Part shown: positions 22,570 to 33,849 of the stretch, in pieces | Layout: each line of letters begins with the position of its first letter | Position numbering within the stretch: the first letter of the stretch is position 1 | Source of the DNA: Buddleja alternifolia | Lineage: Eukaryota; Streptophyta; Magnoliopsida; Lamiales; Scrophulariaceae | Assembly: GCA_019426215.1 (NCBI GenBank) | Contig: CM033402.1 | Location: 9,363,246-9,427,245, forward strand | DNA length: 64,000 nt | Direction: 5' to 3' | Program-made: the position numbers and the translations under genes | Notes under the pieces: generated by a model | Databases searched by the model: none | What the model was told of the DNA's origin: nothing | Seen by the model: only the letters and a program-made list of their open reading frames with translations

Positions 22570-22916
22570 TAGGGATGAAAGATGAACCAAACTACTCAAT
22601 ACTCAGCTCAAGCTCGATCGCTAAAAGCTCGTTTGAGCTCGGTTCGTTAATTAATCAAACCAAGCTTGAACAACCTTTTGTGTTTGATAAGTTTTGAAGC
22701 TCCGCTTGAACTCGGCTTGATTAGTAAAAAATAATAAAAATATGTATAAAAAAATCAAATTACTCGAGCTCGACTCATGTTCGGCTTGTTTAAAGCTCGT
22801 TTGAACTCGGCTCGATTACTAAGCAAACTAGCTCAAACACAAACTTTGAAACTCGATTTTATTTCAAACGAGCATGAACATCTCGTTCGGTTCGATTCGG
22901 CTCGTTTACTCCCCTA
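22570..22916. mobile_element. hAT-type MITE
   Basis: A 347-bp element starts TAGGGATGAAAGATGAACC and ends with the inverted form TTTACTCCCCTA. It is flanked by a perfect 8-bp duplication CCTACATT (22562-22569 and 22917-22924), the hAT hallmark. The interior is built of repeated AGCTCG/CTCGAGCTC words (GCTCGTTTGAGCTCGG and similar), which fold back on each other. No coding capacity. Confidence 0.85.
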
Positions 22917-22998
22917 CCTACATTCTGCAGTACATTGTAAGATAGGATATTCTGCCTGCAAATGAGATGATTCAAAAAGAGACAATTTACCAAAAAAA

Positions 22999-23214
22999 AG
23001 AAATGGTTCGAAACATAAAAAGAGAAAAGAAAAAAAAGAGAAAAATGAATAAACTCACTAGAGAGTGAAAAAGTGGATTGATAGGTAGCTTGAGACTGAT
23101 TCGAGGAGAAATAGGGACATGAGTTTGTTTATGCTTGTTTTTCTTTAGTGGTGAGTTTACTCCTTTTGCTTTTTTTTTTTCCTTTTTTATGTTTCAAATC
23201 ATCCCATCTCTACT
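22999..23214. repeat. purine/pyrimidine-rich inverted repeat
   Basis: The left arm (GAAACATAAAAAGAGAAAAG ... AAACTCACT, about 23010-23062) and the complement of the right arm (GAAACATAAAAAAGGAAAAA ... AAACTCACC, about 23147-23195) form an imperfect foldback of about 200 bp. Low complexity makes the family uncertain. Confidence 0.4.
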
Positions 23215-23289
23215 TTGCATGTGTGTGTATACGTTTATGGATTGGGCCCCCTACAGATATGTAAATGTGATTTCAAAATGAGACCCAAA

Positions 23290-23415
23290 TTAGTTGTAGT
23301 GCAGCGGTATGGGAACTCGTTGTTTGCACTTGTGGGTAAGTGGTTTGATTCCATGTGTTGTCTCCTCTTTGTGATATATTTGTTTTTGTCTTTTGAAGAG
23401 TTTGGAGAGAATTAG
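23290..23415 (+). mobile_element. possible tRNA-derived SINE head
   Basis: TAGTGCAGCGG (about 23297) fits a pol III A box and GGTTTGATTCC (about 23342) fits a B box. The spacing is close to that of a tRNA gene, as in tRNA-derived SINEs. No cloverleaf can be folded convincingly. I found neither a poly-A tail nor a target duplication, so the body and ends are unsure. Confidence 0.38.
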
Positions 23416-23739
23416 ATGTTGTTTTATAAAACATTCTTTACTTTTACCAAAATTTTTTTTAGTATTTCTCTGTTTTGCAATTAGAAAAATTATTTAAACT
23501 TTTGAATTATAAACTTCTCTTCTATACTTATTAGTATTAGAATTGATAAACACTTATCCTATATACTTATAAACATGATTGTTGATAAAGAATAATATAT
23601 AAAACACCAACAAATCTAAAGACAACAAAAAATGTATAACTAGTCAACTATTTAGAGTTTATCCGCCACAAAGAATGTATAAAATGACTATATTAGTGTT
23701 AGTAGTTTTTACTTTATATTCTTTTAAAGTAAAAGAATG

Positions 23740-25790
23740 GCAGGATGTTGAAGCAATGGAACACAACTCTTCTTCCTCTGATTCTAAAGGTGGACAACCC
23801 AACTAAGGCGACTGGATTCAGACCCATTGCCTGTTACAATACAGTGTACAAAGTGATTTCTAAATTACTTGCAAAAAGGCTGATAAAAGTGCTCCCCAAC
23901 CTCATTAATGAGAATCAAGGAGCGTTTGTACAAGGCAGGGATATTATTGGTAATTATTGATCACACAGGAAATTATAAGATTGTACAATAGGCAGAAGGT
24001 GTGACCAAGATGCTTGATGAAGGTGGACTTACAAAAGGCTTATGATACACTGGACTGGGGTTTTATTGATGAAATGTTAACATGAAACAAATTTCCTTTA
24101 ACTTTCTCAAATAGGATTAAGGAATGTGTACAGTCTGTATCATTCTCTTTGGTTTTAAATGATGAAGTACATGGATACTTCCAAGGTCAGAGAGGCATTA
24201 GACAGGGTGACCCAATATCACCTTTGCTATTTGTTCTGGCAATGGAGTACTTCACCAGAAGCCTTAAAATTGCAGCTGATGGGAGTGAATTTAGATTTCA
24301 TCCTAATTGCAAGAAGTTATAGCTCACAAATATATGTTTTGCAGATGATTTGATGTTGTTCTATAAAGCTTCTCCTCAGGCAGTGCATACTCTGTGGGAC
24401 ACATTTAGGAAATTTTCAGAGACAACAAGTTTGCATCCAAATCTTAATAAATCAAGAGTCTATGTGAAAGGAGTTGCACTAGATAAGATAAATCAGATTT
24501 TGGAGATAACAGGGTGTCAAGAGGGTGAATTTCCTTTAAGGTATTTGGGTATGCCTCTCTCCCCAACAAAATGGACCAAGATTGACTGTCAAGAACTGGT
24601 GGATAAAATTACAAAAAGATTAGCTACATGGGCTTCAAGAAAATTATCATATGCAGGAAGAACATTGCTGATCAATGTAGTCTTATTCTCATTGCAGGTA
24701 TACTGGTCTTCCATTTTTTTATTACCCCAGTCAGTAGTCAAACTAGTTGAGAAGAAATGCAGAGAGTTTCTGTGGGGATTTAATGAACAAACACAAAAAG
24801 TTGCTCTGGTTAAATGGGAACAATTCTGTCAATCTAAAAAGTGTGGTGGATTAAATATGAAGAGTTGTAAGGAGTGGAATTTGGCTTCAATAGGCAAACA
24901 GGTATGGGCAATCTCTCAAAAAAAGGATGCACTCTGGATTAAATGGGTTCATGCAATTTACTTAAAACAGGTGGACTTCTGGGAATATAATGCCCCAATG
25001 GACTGTAGTTGGGTGTGGAGGAAAATAGATAGAGTTAAGAAGAAGTTGTGCACTGGCTATAATCAAAATCAATGGCACCATTCTAAAGATGGAAATTATA
25101 CAGTCCAGAGTGGTTACTGGTGGCTTAAAGGTGAACACCCTATCTTTAGGGACCACAGTGTGGTGTGGAATCACATGAATGTGCCAAAACATGCATTCAT
25201 AGCATGGTTGGCAAATTAGAGAAGACTGCTAACCAGAGACAGACTGGAGAAATTTCTTTCAGTTTCAGCCAATAAGTGTAGTTTATGCAATAAAGAAAAA
25301 GAAACTATAGTTCATTTATTCTTTGAATGTGAATGGGCTAAGAGTCTGATGAATAGAGTTTTGAGTTGGCTTAAAGGGGAAAAATTTCCCAATCAGTTTG
25401 GAAGATAGCAGAGATGGGTGAAATTTGCTTTACAGAATTGGAAATTTAAAAAGATTATTTTGCAGGCAGGGTTGGTGGGAGCTATATACACAATGTGGAT
25501 GGAAAGGAACAAGAGATGCTTTATACAGGAATCAAGAACTTGGGAGAGCAATTTTGAACAGTTAAAGACAGACATGTGTATTAGAATACAGGGATATATG
25601 AAGAGAAAGATTAAAGATAGCGATCTTAGATACTTAACAGAGATAAGGCTTTTTTAGTATGGTACAAATTGGGATTTAATTTTGAAATGTGAGATGTAAA
25701 CACACAACATGTTGTGTGAGGTGGATCTGGCGGTGTAAATATGTCTGTTTTGGTAATAAAGTTCTTAGCTTTGCACCAAAAACAAATTTA
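23740..25790 (+). pseudogene. 5'-truncated, inactivated L1-type LINE (reverse transcriptase to RNase H-like end)
   Basis: The sequence begins inside the reverse transcriptase (NPTKATGFRPIACYNTVYKV ... KRLIKVLPNLINENQGAFVQ). Frameshifts and stops follow from about 23960 to 24350. It then reads through the catalytic FADD box (about 24340-24350) into the palm/thumb and C-terminal region (RYLGMPLSPTKW, WASRKLSYAGRTLLI, KKCGGLNM) and the zf-RVT region (MNVPKHAFIAWLAN, then a stop, then CSLCNKEKETIVHLFFECEW). The endonuclease domain and 5' end are missing. A 3' UTR of about 130 bp follows the last frame (stop at 25655-25657). It is a typical dead plant LINE copy. I saw no clear target duplication. 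Confidence 0.88.
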
Positions 25791-26025
25791 GTTGAAATTT
25801 TGCAATTGATTTATCTTTGATATTTAGTTTAATATTATTTTTCTTCATTTCATTTAATTATGTATTGATTTGGGATGAATAAAGCATCATTGTTTTTAAC
25901 TAATATCTTGTATCTAAGAATAAAACAGGTAAAGTTACCAACTTCGGATAAAATGAGAAGGTAAATCAACTATATATAATGAAAAAAAGTTCTATCACTA
26001 AAAAATTAAATATTAAGTTCAAACA

Positions 26026-26178
26026 TGAAATCTCTTGATAATACTATCAATATAATAAGTATTCATATGAGCAATTAGGTTCAAGTTGGAATATAATGTT
26101 TTCAACCGTGAAATCTCTTGATAATAATATCGATATAATGAGTATTTATTTGACGTTCAGTTCAAAACTAGAATGCAA
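26026..26178. repeat. tandem duplication of about 78 bp
   Basis: GAAATCTCTTGATAATACTA followed by TCAATATAATAAGTATTCAT is repeated after about 78 bp as GAAATCTCTTGATAATAATA and TCGATATAATGAGTATTTAT. The trailing part (TTCAAGTTGGAATATAATGT / TTCAAAACTAGAATGCAATA) is also repeated. Confidence 0.7.
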
Positions 26179-27171
26179 TATGTACTTTTATGTGTATTTA
26201 TTTTTTGAATTCTATGATAAATGGGTATTCAAGCAATGTCATGTACGACGATGAACTTTTTTAATAATTACTTATACTTTTTCAAACAACTATAATTTTT
26301 ATTGAAAGTTAATTCTTTTTACATGCGATAATTGTTATTTTACTTGTTTTTAAACTAAAATAAATTTGAATATCTACATATAAATATTGCAAAAAAATTG
26401 CTTTAGTAGTACTTCGGCCTCCTCAACAATCAAATCCTAGATCCGTCCATATTTCCCAACCTATCCTTTTTTGTCAAAATCCTAACTGTAAAACACTATC
26501 TCCGTCCACATTGAAACGCAACCCCATTGATAGTGTTAGGTGCCCGGCGAGCCAATTGTTTTGGGCTTAGCCATATTAAAATATAAACACTATGACAGTC
26601 TTGTTTTAAATATATTAAATCTTTTGTTAAATGGTATGCTTCTTTATTGTTATAACTATTGGTAGTATAGATAATGATCCTATGAATTACATACGGTTAG
26701 AGGAGGAGGTCAGGGAAAACATATGGAATGCTCTCAAAGACCGTAATCCTAAATATTGTTCCAAGTCATAGAGGCTATGAGATGTGGCATATCACTGACC
26801 TCGTCAAGACTTGTTCATACATGTAACTCTTTCGAGAGGTTGACGCGTTCCATTGTTGATGCCTTGAAAAGCAATACATGTATGGAGATTCATAATGGAT
26901 TATGGAATTGAACGGCCCCGCTCAAGGACTCCTATTTGGTGTTGTCGAACATGGAGTCCTTGAGTTTCGTACTGTGAGATTAATCCTTTGACCTAAGATG
27001 TCATTTGGAAAGGACACTACACTACCCACTCTGTTTTGATATGCACGTGCACTCCAAGAGAGTCATACGGCGTGTATGTTGGATATAGTCTGGTAGTGCA
27101 GTGGAACAAATGGCAGTCGGAGAGGGATTCATCCAGGGTCACGAGTACCCTGTTTTTCCTATAGGTTATTA

Positions 27172-27965
27172 GAGCATCCTCATTGGATGTACCCCAAATG
27201 GGGTTCTTGGAGTGCCACCTCAGCATTCCAAGAACCTCCCCTTCCAAGCACCCCTGCTTCCCATTCGAAGAACCTCTCTGCACTTGCCACTTCAGCATAG
27301 AGCCTCTTTCAAAAACCTCTCTTCCCATTGGAAGAACCTCTTTCAAAATTGTAGATTTTGGGGATATTGTGGGTTTTGTTGAAATGGTGGGTATTGTGGA
27401 AATTGTGAAAATGGTGAGTTTTGTAGATTTGGTGGATTTTGTGGATTTGGTAGATTTTGTGAATTTTGTGGGGATTGTGTGGTAGTATCTTGAAAACTTT
27501 GATTTGGATAATTGGGAGAGTTTAGTAAATTTGTATAAAAATTTCCGAAATTTCCTTCCATTAAAAATATTTGAAAAAAAATTAAAGAGAAATTTGAGAG
27601 GATTTAATAAATTGGAAAGAAGATGAGAGATTATTGTGATTAATTGTTGGGGAAATGAGTAGTATTTATAGATAAATTAAAGAAAAAAATTGAAAAAAAA
27701 ATTATTACAACGGCTAGAATTCTAGCCGTTGGAAGTGTGGTGAAAAAACAAAACAATAAAAGAAAACAAAACAAAACAAAAAGACAAAATAAAAAAAACA
27801 AAAAACAAAAGAAAAACAAAAAAAAAAGGTGGGAGGTACCCGGTTCCTCAGTAGGAACCGGGTACCTCCCAATTCCCTCCACATAAGCATCCCCATTGGA
27901 AGAGAGGGGATCATGGGGTGTGGCACCCCATGATCCCCTCAAGCACCCCCCTAATGGGGATGCTC
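27172..27965 (-). mobile_element. PIF/Harbinger element, non-autonomous, with an ORF1 remnant
   Basis: A 794-bp element with TIRs GAGCATCCTCATTGG (left) and GAGCATCCCCATTAG (complement of the right end). It is flanked by TTA on both sides (27169-27171 and 27966-27968), the 3-bp target site of PIF/Harbinger. On the minus strand a 72-codon frame (27561-27343) encodes an Asn/Pro/Gln/Phe-rich peptide (SPNYPNQSFQDTTTQSPQNS and similar). This resembles the N-terminal low-complexity part of Harbinger-associated Myb/SANT-like proteins. The complementary strand shows it as GTGGATTTTGTGGATTTGG-type short repeats (27355-27480). The rest of the proteins is missing. Confidence 0.82.
27828..27945. repeat. 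two long perfect hairpins near the right end of the Harbinger element
   Basis: One hairpin has 18-bp arms GGGAGGTACCCGGTTCCT and its complement around a 4-base loop (about 27831-27870). The other has 17-bp arms GAGGGGATCATGGGGTG and its complement around 3 bases (about 27904-27940). A third short palindrome, ACGGCTAGAATTCTAGCCGT (20 bp), lies at about 27711-27730. Perfect conservation of both arms suggests a recent origin or selection for a foldable end. Confidence 0.82.
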
Positions 27966-28724
27966 TTAAGGTTCGATCGTCGCCATACCTCAGACCATGG
28001 ACGAAAAATTGATGAGGATTCCACTCACATGACGATCGTAACTCGGATAGGTTATTTGCTTTTCATCGTTGACATTTAGGTAGTCGTGGCGACGTTGCTA
28101 GATATCGAACCATGACCAATTGGTACCTTGGATTAATTTGGTGAAATTAATTCAAGGACTAGTTAATTATTTAGAATAATTAATCTAGCATGTGGGGACT
28201 TATTGCTAGCTTGACAACGAGCCTGAGGGGTCACACACATAACTTAGTGTAGTACCTACTGGTTATTTAACTCTTTGTGAATTATGGTGGGATTAATTAA
28301 TTGAATTTAATTAATCAAAGGAAAAAGGAATTAATTTAACTAGTTAATTAATAGTCCTATAATTTAATATTAGGATATTAAATTGGGAAGGATTAATTAA
28401 TTAATTAGGAGAAAGAAAATAAAATAATATATATATATGTACACATAAGTGCACGTGTGGCGTGTACATGTGTGTATGTGCATTTGGTGGAAAGATTTAT
28501 CTTGCTCATCAAGTTTGTAAAATATATATATTAATTAATATCCTACAAATATATATATTAGGATCTTTAATTAGTTAAGGTAACTAATTAATAAGGAAGG
28601 ATCTTATTAGATAAATGTTAGGATATTATTCGATATGGTAATATCTAATTAGTTGAAAGGAGTCCAATTAATTGTGGAGAGAGAATAAAAGAAAAAGAAA
28701 AATTGCCATATACATATATATATG

Positions 28725-28795
28725 TGCACGCCTCTCCCTATTTTTTAGGGAGAGGAGGCGTGTACAACACCTAGGGCTTTAACCCTAGGTGGTCT
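28725..28795. repeat. hairpin pair
   Basis: CACGCCTCTCCCTA and TAGGGAGAGGAGGCGTG form a near-perfect stem (3-base bulge) around a T-run. They are followed by ACCTAGGG-CTTTAA-CCCTAGGT, a perfect palindrome. Both lie just upstream of a (TA)n run in the LTR-like unit. Confidence 0.65.
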
Positions 28796-29409
28796 CTATA
28801 TATATGTGTGTGTGTATTTTTCCCTCTTTTATATGATGATCAAGTTTTAAGAATTGAAAAGGAATTTTGAAAAAACATAAGTCTTTTTCTCTTTATTCTC
28901 TCCCAATTTTTCTTTCACATTATTTCTTCAAACTCATGAGTTGAGTGCGAAGAATACTTAAATAATTCCAAACCCTTTTTTCCTAAAAAAGCCAAGATTC
29001 GATATTCTCCTTGCTAGCACTGGTGGAGATAATTGAGGGTACAAACTAGGGTGTGGATACATTTCAGATGCGCAACGCTTGGGGCGCAAAGGCAAACCAA
29101 TTTGAAGACTGTAGCAGAGAGTAACTTTAAAAGACGTTGCTGCTTGAAGGTGTACAAGAGGTAAACACGTTACACGTGTAAACTTGTCTCTATGATAGTT
29201 TTAGAATCCGATGTTATAACTCATAATGTATCGAGTTCTCTAGAATTCGAGTTTGGATTTGGATAATACTCGTCCACACATGCCTATTTCTCAAAGAAAA
29301 TAGTAATATAGAACAATTTTGGCAAACTAAAAATTTGAGAATATCACATTAATCCATTAAATGGAGTATAATTGGCTATTTAATAGATAATCCAAGTTTG
29401 GACAAAAAA

Positions 29410-30930
29410 GAGAATTTTAAAAAAATAATACAAAAATAAATAGAAATTAAGAAAATAATACACAAAAAATTATAGTATAGAAAATAGCACATTCCGCGCC
29501 ACGTCAGCGCGGTATACAAATTTTTTTTTTTTTTAAATTAAAGGCCATTCCGCGCTCATGTGGCGCGGAATGGCAGTAAGGCCTCCTCCCGAGGCTACTT
29601 TTTCCTTTTTCCTTTTTCCTTTTTCCTTTCTCCTTTCTTCTTTCTTCTTTCTTCTTTCTTCTTTCCTTCTTTCCTTCTTTCTTTCTTTCTTTTCATCTCT
29701 CTCGGTTTTTCTTCACCATCTTCACTTCTTCATCTTCACCATTTTCTTCAACTTAATTTTCATCATTCTCAACAATTCAAGGTAAGTTTTCTATATTGTT
29801 ACTTTATAAAATATATAGAAACATTATATTTTCGAATTTTTGTGTAATTAATAAATTTAGGGTTTCAAAAATTGTATGGAATTTTTATGTAAATTTCGAA
29901 TTTGATTTTAGTAATTTCGAATTTGCTTATGAATTTGTGTAATTTTTCGAATTTATTGTGTAATTTCGGATTTATGCTTTAGGTGTAATTTTAAATTTTT
30001 GTTGAATTTTATCAATTTAGTGTTTTAATTTGTGTAATTTTTCGAATTTGAATTTGTTATGTATATTCGGATTTGGGCTTTAGGTGTAATTTCGACTTTT
30101 TGTTGAATTTTATCAATTTAGTGTTTTAATTTGTGTAATTTTTCGAATTTGAATTTGTTATGTATATTCGGATTTGGGTTTTAGGTGTAATTTCGAATTT
30201 TTGTTGAATTTTATCAATTTAGTGTTTTAGTTTATGGAATTTTGTTTTGTAATTGCGAATTTTTGTGAAATTGATCAATTTAGGAATTAAATTTTTGGAA
30301 TTTTGCAATGTAATTTTGAATTTATGTTTTAGGTGTAATTTCGAATTTTTGGGGAATTTATCAGTTTAGGTTTAAATTTGTGGAATTTTGTAGTGTAATT
30401 TTGAATTTAGGGTGTAGGTTTAATTTCGAATTGTTGTGGAATTCATCAATTGAGGTTAAAATTTGTGGAATTTTGTAGTTGAATTTTGAATTGTTGGTAT
30501 AATTTTGATACTTTAGCTCTAATTTCGAATTGTTGGTATAATTTTGATTTAATTTGTTTATTTTTTATTTTTTAGCTCTAATTTTGAATTATCATGTTAT
30601 TTTTAAATTGGTAAAAATATAAGGTTTAATTTTGAATTTTAAAATATAATGTCAAATTATTAGTTATAATATTAAATTTTTTATGTATACTTTAGGGTTT
30701 AGGAGGTATAATATCAATTTTAGGTGTAATTTTTAATTAGTACGTTCAATATCAAATTTTAGGTATAATCTTGAATTTTTAGGTATAGTCTTGAACTTTT
30801 AGGTATAATTTCAAATTATAGATGTGTAGATTAATTTTGTCACATAAATTTATTTTTTTGTGATGTATGTGTTTGAGTTTATGAAATATTAATTTATATT
30901 ATTCTAATTAGCTCAAGTATCGTTTTAATT
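29410..30930 (+). repeat. left TIR region with hairpins, leader exon and 5'-UTR intron
   Basis: The outer 180 bp carry two GC-rich hairpins: 29494-29513 (arms CCGCGC) and 29544-29574 (12-bp perfect arms GCCATTCCGCGC, loop TCATGTG). A pyrimidine-rich leader follows (CCTTTTT/TTCTTTC repeats, about 29595-29700). The leader ends CAACAATTCAAG at 29781, followed by donor GTAAGT. The intron 29782-30961 is AT-rich and made of repeated AATTTCGAATTTTTGTTGAA words. It ends TTTCAATGTAG, two bases before the PMD start codon. The same organisation appears inverted at 38022-39225. Confidence 0.75.
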
Positions 30931-30962
30931 GAAAATAATTTGTTATTTTATTTCAATGTAGG

Positions 30963-33750
30963 ATGGCGGAGGAGTTTATTGATCATATATATGGCCCGAT
31001 AGACGTTAGTGTGTTGACCGGACAGTCAATTCATATGTCCGAACGGGTTGGTGAGTCCCCCGATTTCGTGTTCCGTGCTAGACGGGCGGACAGTTCATAT
31101 TTTAAGAGTGCTTATGGAAGGACCCCACATAACCGAGTTTTGTTAAAATTGCAACACATGGGGCTATATCGGGTATATAAGTTAGGGCCATGGACAAATG
31201 ATATGGGTCTTGTAACGGCGCTAGTCGAGAGATGGCGACCGGAGACCAATACATTTCATTTCAGAACTGGAGAGGCTACGATTACTCTTCAGGATATTGC
31301 TATAATATTTGGTCTTCCAGTCGATGGTCGACCTCTAATAACGAATCGTGTTTTACATAGTTATGATGAGTGTGCAGCCTATATTTTGGAATATTTAGGG
31401 TTTCCAATGACTAGGCAGGATTTTGAAAAAAAAGGGTTTCAACTAAAAATCGCAAAAATTGTCGCCCATGTGACCTCGGCTGCTGGCCAAATCACCCCCG
31501 AATCTCATGAAATGCAAGTCGATCAGATAGCCCGTTGTTGGGCACTTATGTTGCTTGGCGTATTGTGTCCCAACAACACCGGAGATGTTGTCCCGGTGCT
31601 ATGGTTGTCATTATTTGAAGATGTTAATGCAACAAACTCCTATAGCTGGGGGAGTGGTGTGTTGGCATGGTTATACCGAGGGCTAAGCAAAGCCTGCATC
31701 ATAGATCAGAGAAATATAGATGCTTGTGTGCCATTGTTATAGGTGGGTATAGTCTTGATTATTTAAATATTGTTATGTTATTTTTTATGATAATTCGTGA
31801 TTTTTAATTATGCGTACATATTCATTAACAGATATGGGCGTGGTCTAGAATTTTGGTTGTCAGACCCAGTAATGTTCCCCATCCAGTGACAGGAATTGAT
31901 GAGCATGGTATTGCCCGAGCTCCTTATGGTGCACGGTAATTTACTGATATTTTTATGAATTTTAATTAATTAACAAAAATTAATTAGGAAAAATCTTATT
32001 TTTGTACTAATTGCGTGATTGATGTTTAAAGGTGGTATCGCCCTGTTACAAATGACATTGTTGTCGCTCACAGTGTCCGAGCAATTAGAGATGGACTTGA
32101 TCAGATGGCCGAAGGACATGTGAGTAAAAAAAAATCCATAACGTTTTTATATCTCTATTATATCCTTCTGTATTAAAAAAAATTTCATACGTTTTTCATA
32201 CTTCAGTTTGTCTGGACTCCATACAATTTGAATGATGAAGACATCGACTAGTTGCCACCTGAATGCTTGGACGTTGTTGTGTGGAAAGCATCAGTTCCGA
32301 TGATATTCTTCGACGTCGTGGAACATCATCGTCCTGAGCGTGTTTTGCGACAGTTTGGACTCCGACAAAATATTCCACACAATGTTGTCCCTGAGCGAAG
32401 AAGGGACCGTAGGGGGAGAAATATAAATTGGGCAAACGAAAATGATATATTTATTGCAATGTGGAATGATCGGGCCAATAGAACTGTGACTGGACAACCT
32501 ATTCAAGGCAGAAATGACACAAAGCCGAGATACGACGAGTGGTATGATAGAATCACTCGGCGTTATATTTCACCCACCTTGACTAGGAGAACAGTGGGAT
32601 ATCAAACAGGGTCGGCCCCTCTATTGCAGAATGTGGTTAGTAAATATACTTATTGTTGTAATATAGCTGTTTTTTCTATGATTTTTTGTTTAACTCTTTT
32701 GTTTTATCTTGTCAGTATAATCGCATTCAAGGCCTGCAAACGACTATTGAAAAAGCCCCTCAAAGTAGCCACGGAGTTAGGAGGGTACTTGGACAGGTGC
32801 GATCGGGTCTCACCGGCCTCGCAAATCTGGTCACATGTGGACGTCATGGTGATGTAGCATCTGGTTCTCACAGTCATAGACGTGGAGGAGAAACCATGCT
32901 TCCACAAAGGAGAAGCCGGAGTACATTGGAAGACTCCGAAGGTATAGAAGATGATGACGATGAAGCTGGACCATTCTCAGCCCTGACTTCAGCACCTGTG
33001 AACCGAGCTGGACCATTCTCAGCCCCGACTTCAGCACCTGAGGACCGAACTGGACCATCCTCAACCCCGACTTCAGCACCTGAGGACCGAACTGGACCAT
33101 CCTCAGCCCCGACTTCAGCACCTGAGGACCGAACTGGACCATCCTCAGCCCCGACTTCAGCACCTGAGTATCGAGCCGGACCGTCCTGGTTTCCACCTGA
33201 GTATCGACCCGGACCTTCCTCGTTTCCACCTGAGTATCGACCCGGACCTTCCTCGTTTCCACCTGAGTACCGAGGCGGGCCTTCCTCCTATTTCGGGTTT
33301 CCACCTGAGTACCGAGGCGGGCCTTCCTCCTATTTCGGGTTTCCACCTGAGTACCGAGGCGGGCCTTCCTCCTATTTCGGATTTCCACCTGAGTACCGAG
33401 GCGGCCCTTCCTCCTATTCCGGATTTCCACCTGGGTACCGAGGCGGGCCTTCCTCCTATTCCGGATTTCCACCTGAGTTACGAGGCGGGCCTTCCTCCTA
33501 TTCCGGGTTTAATGACCAGTCGTATTTGCGTTCGTTCGTTGACTCAATTTTTAATGATCCCCCTCCCCAAACTTTGATTCAATCTTTACCAGTGGAACAT
33601 CAACGAAATATATCGCCTGTTCCGTTCCCTTTGGATATGAGCAACGAAATGAGTGAAGAAGTTACAGTAAGGCCAAGACGGTCTACTAGGACGGGACACC
33701 CTCGACAGTGTGGCACAGGGGGACATCTTGGCACAAGGCCACATGGGTAG
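30963..33750 (+). pseudogene. transposon-borne plant mobile domain (PMD, MAIN/MAIL-like) gene, with two in-frame stops
   Basis: Five exons with GT-AG borders: 30963-31742, 31832-31935, 32032-32119, 32207-32635 and 32716-33750. They sum to 2436 nt, or 811 residues, in one frame. Exons 1-4 match the PMD family (aminotransferase-like / PP7-long-form homologues): ALVERWRPETNTFHFRTGEA, TITLQDIAIIFGLPVDGRPL, WGSGVLAWLYRGL, then WAWSRILVVRPSN and WYRPVTNDIVVAHSVRAIRD. Cellular MAIN/MAIL proteins act in the nucleus in silencing and genome stability; the role of TE copies is unknown. Exon 5 is a Pro/Ser-rich tail of 14-residue repeats (GPSSTPTSAPEDRT, then PPEYRGGPSSYFGF), ending in a basic segment. 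Two TAG codons interrupt the frame: the last codon of exon 1 (31740-31742), just before the donor, and 32249-32251 in exon 4. Readthrough or different splicing cannot be excluded. Confidence 0.85.
32970..33512 (+). repeat. coding minisatellite in the PMD gene's last exon
   Basis: About five 42-bp units (GPSSxPTSAPEDRT) are followed by two to three 33-bp units (PPEYRPGPSSF) and then about six 42-bp units (PPEYRGGPSSYFGF). All periods are multiples of three. A long antisense open frame through this block (33472-32831) is a by-product of the repeat. Confidence 0.88.
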
Positions 33751-33849
33751 TTTAGTTTCGTTTATGTTGAAGTCATTATTTTTTACCAAAATAAACCTGT
33801 TTTGTATATGTATTTGCGATGTCGTATTTGTGTATATGTTTTAAGAAGT

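Larger units (their letters stand above)
26534..29193. mobile_element. LTR-like unit of unknown family, interrupted by a Harbinger element
   Basis: A unit starts TGTTAGGTGCCCGGCGAGCC at 26534. The same 5 bases, GATAG, lie just before it (26529-26533) and again at 29194-29198, which could be a target duplication. Without the 794-bp Harbinger insertion it would be about 1.86 kb. It holds palindromes upstream of a TATA-like run (28727-28810) but no coding domain, so a solo LTR or the LTR of a large retrotransposon fits best. The right end does not finish in CA, which weakens the boundary. Confidence 0.35.

Noticed and set aside
23296..23352. tRNA gene suggested by A- and B-box words
   Set aside because: No cloverleaf folds. 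At most it is a SINE head, and it is listed with low confidence.
27640..27942. Phe/Leu-rich open frames on the minus strand
   Set aside because: They derive from an A-rich tract (AAAACAAAAC repeats) in the Harbinger element, not from a membrane protein.
32831..33472. 213-codon antisense frame
   Set aside because: It is the complement of the in-frame 33/42-bp coding repeats of the PMD gene's last exon.
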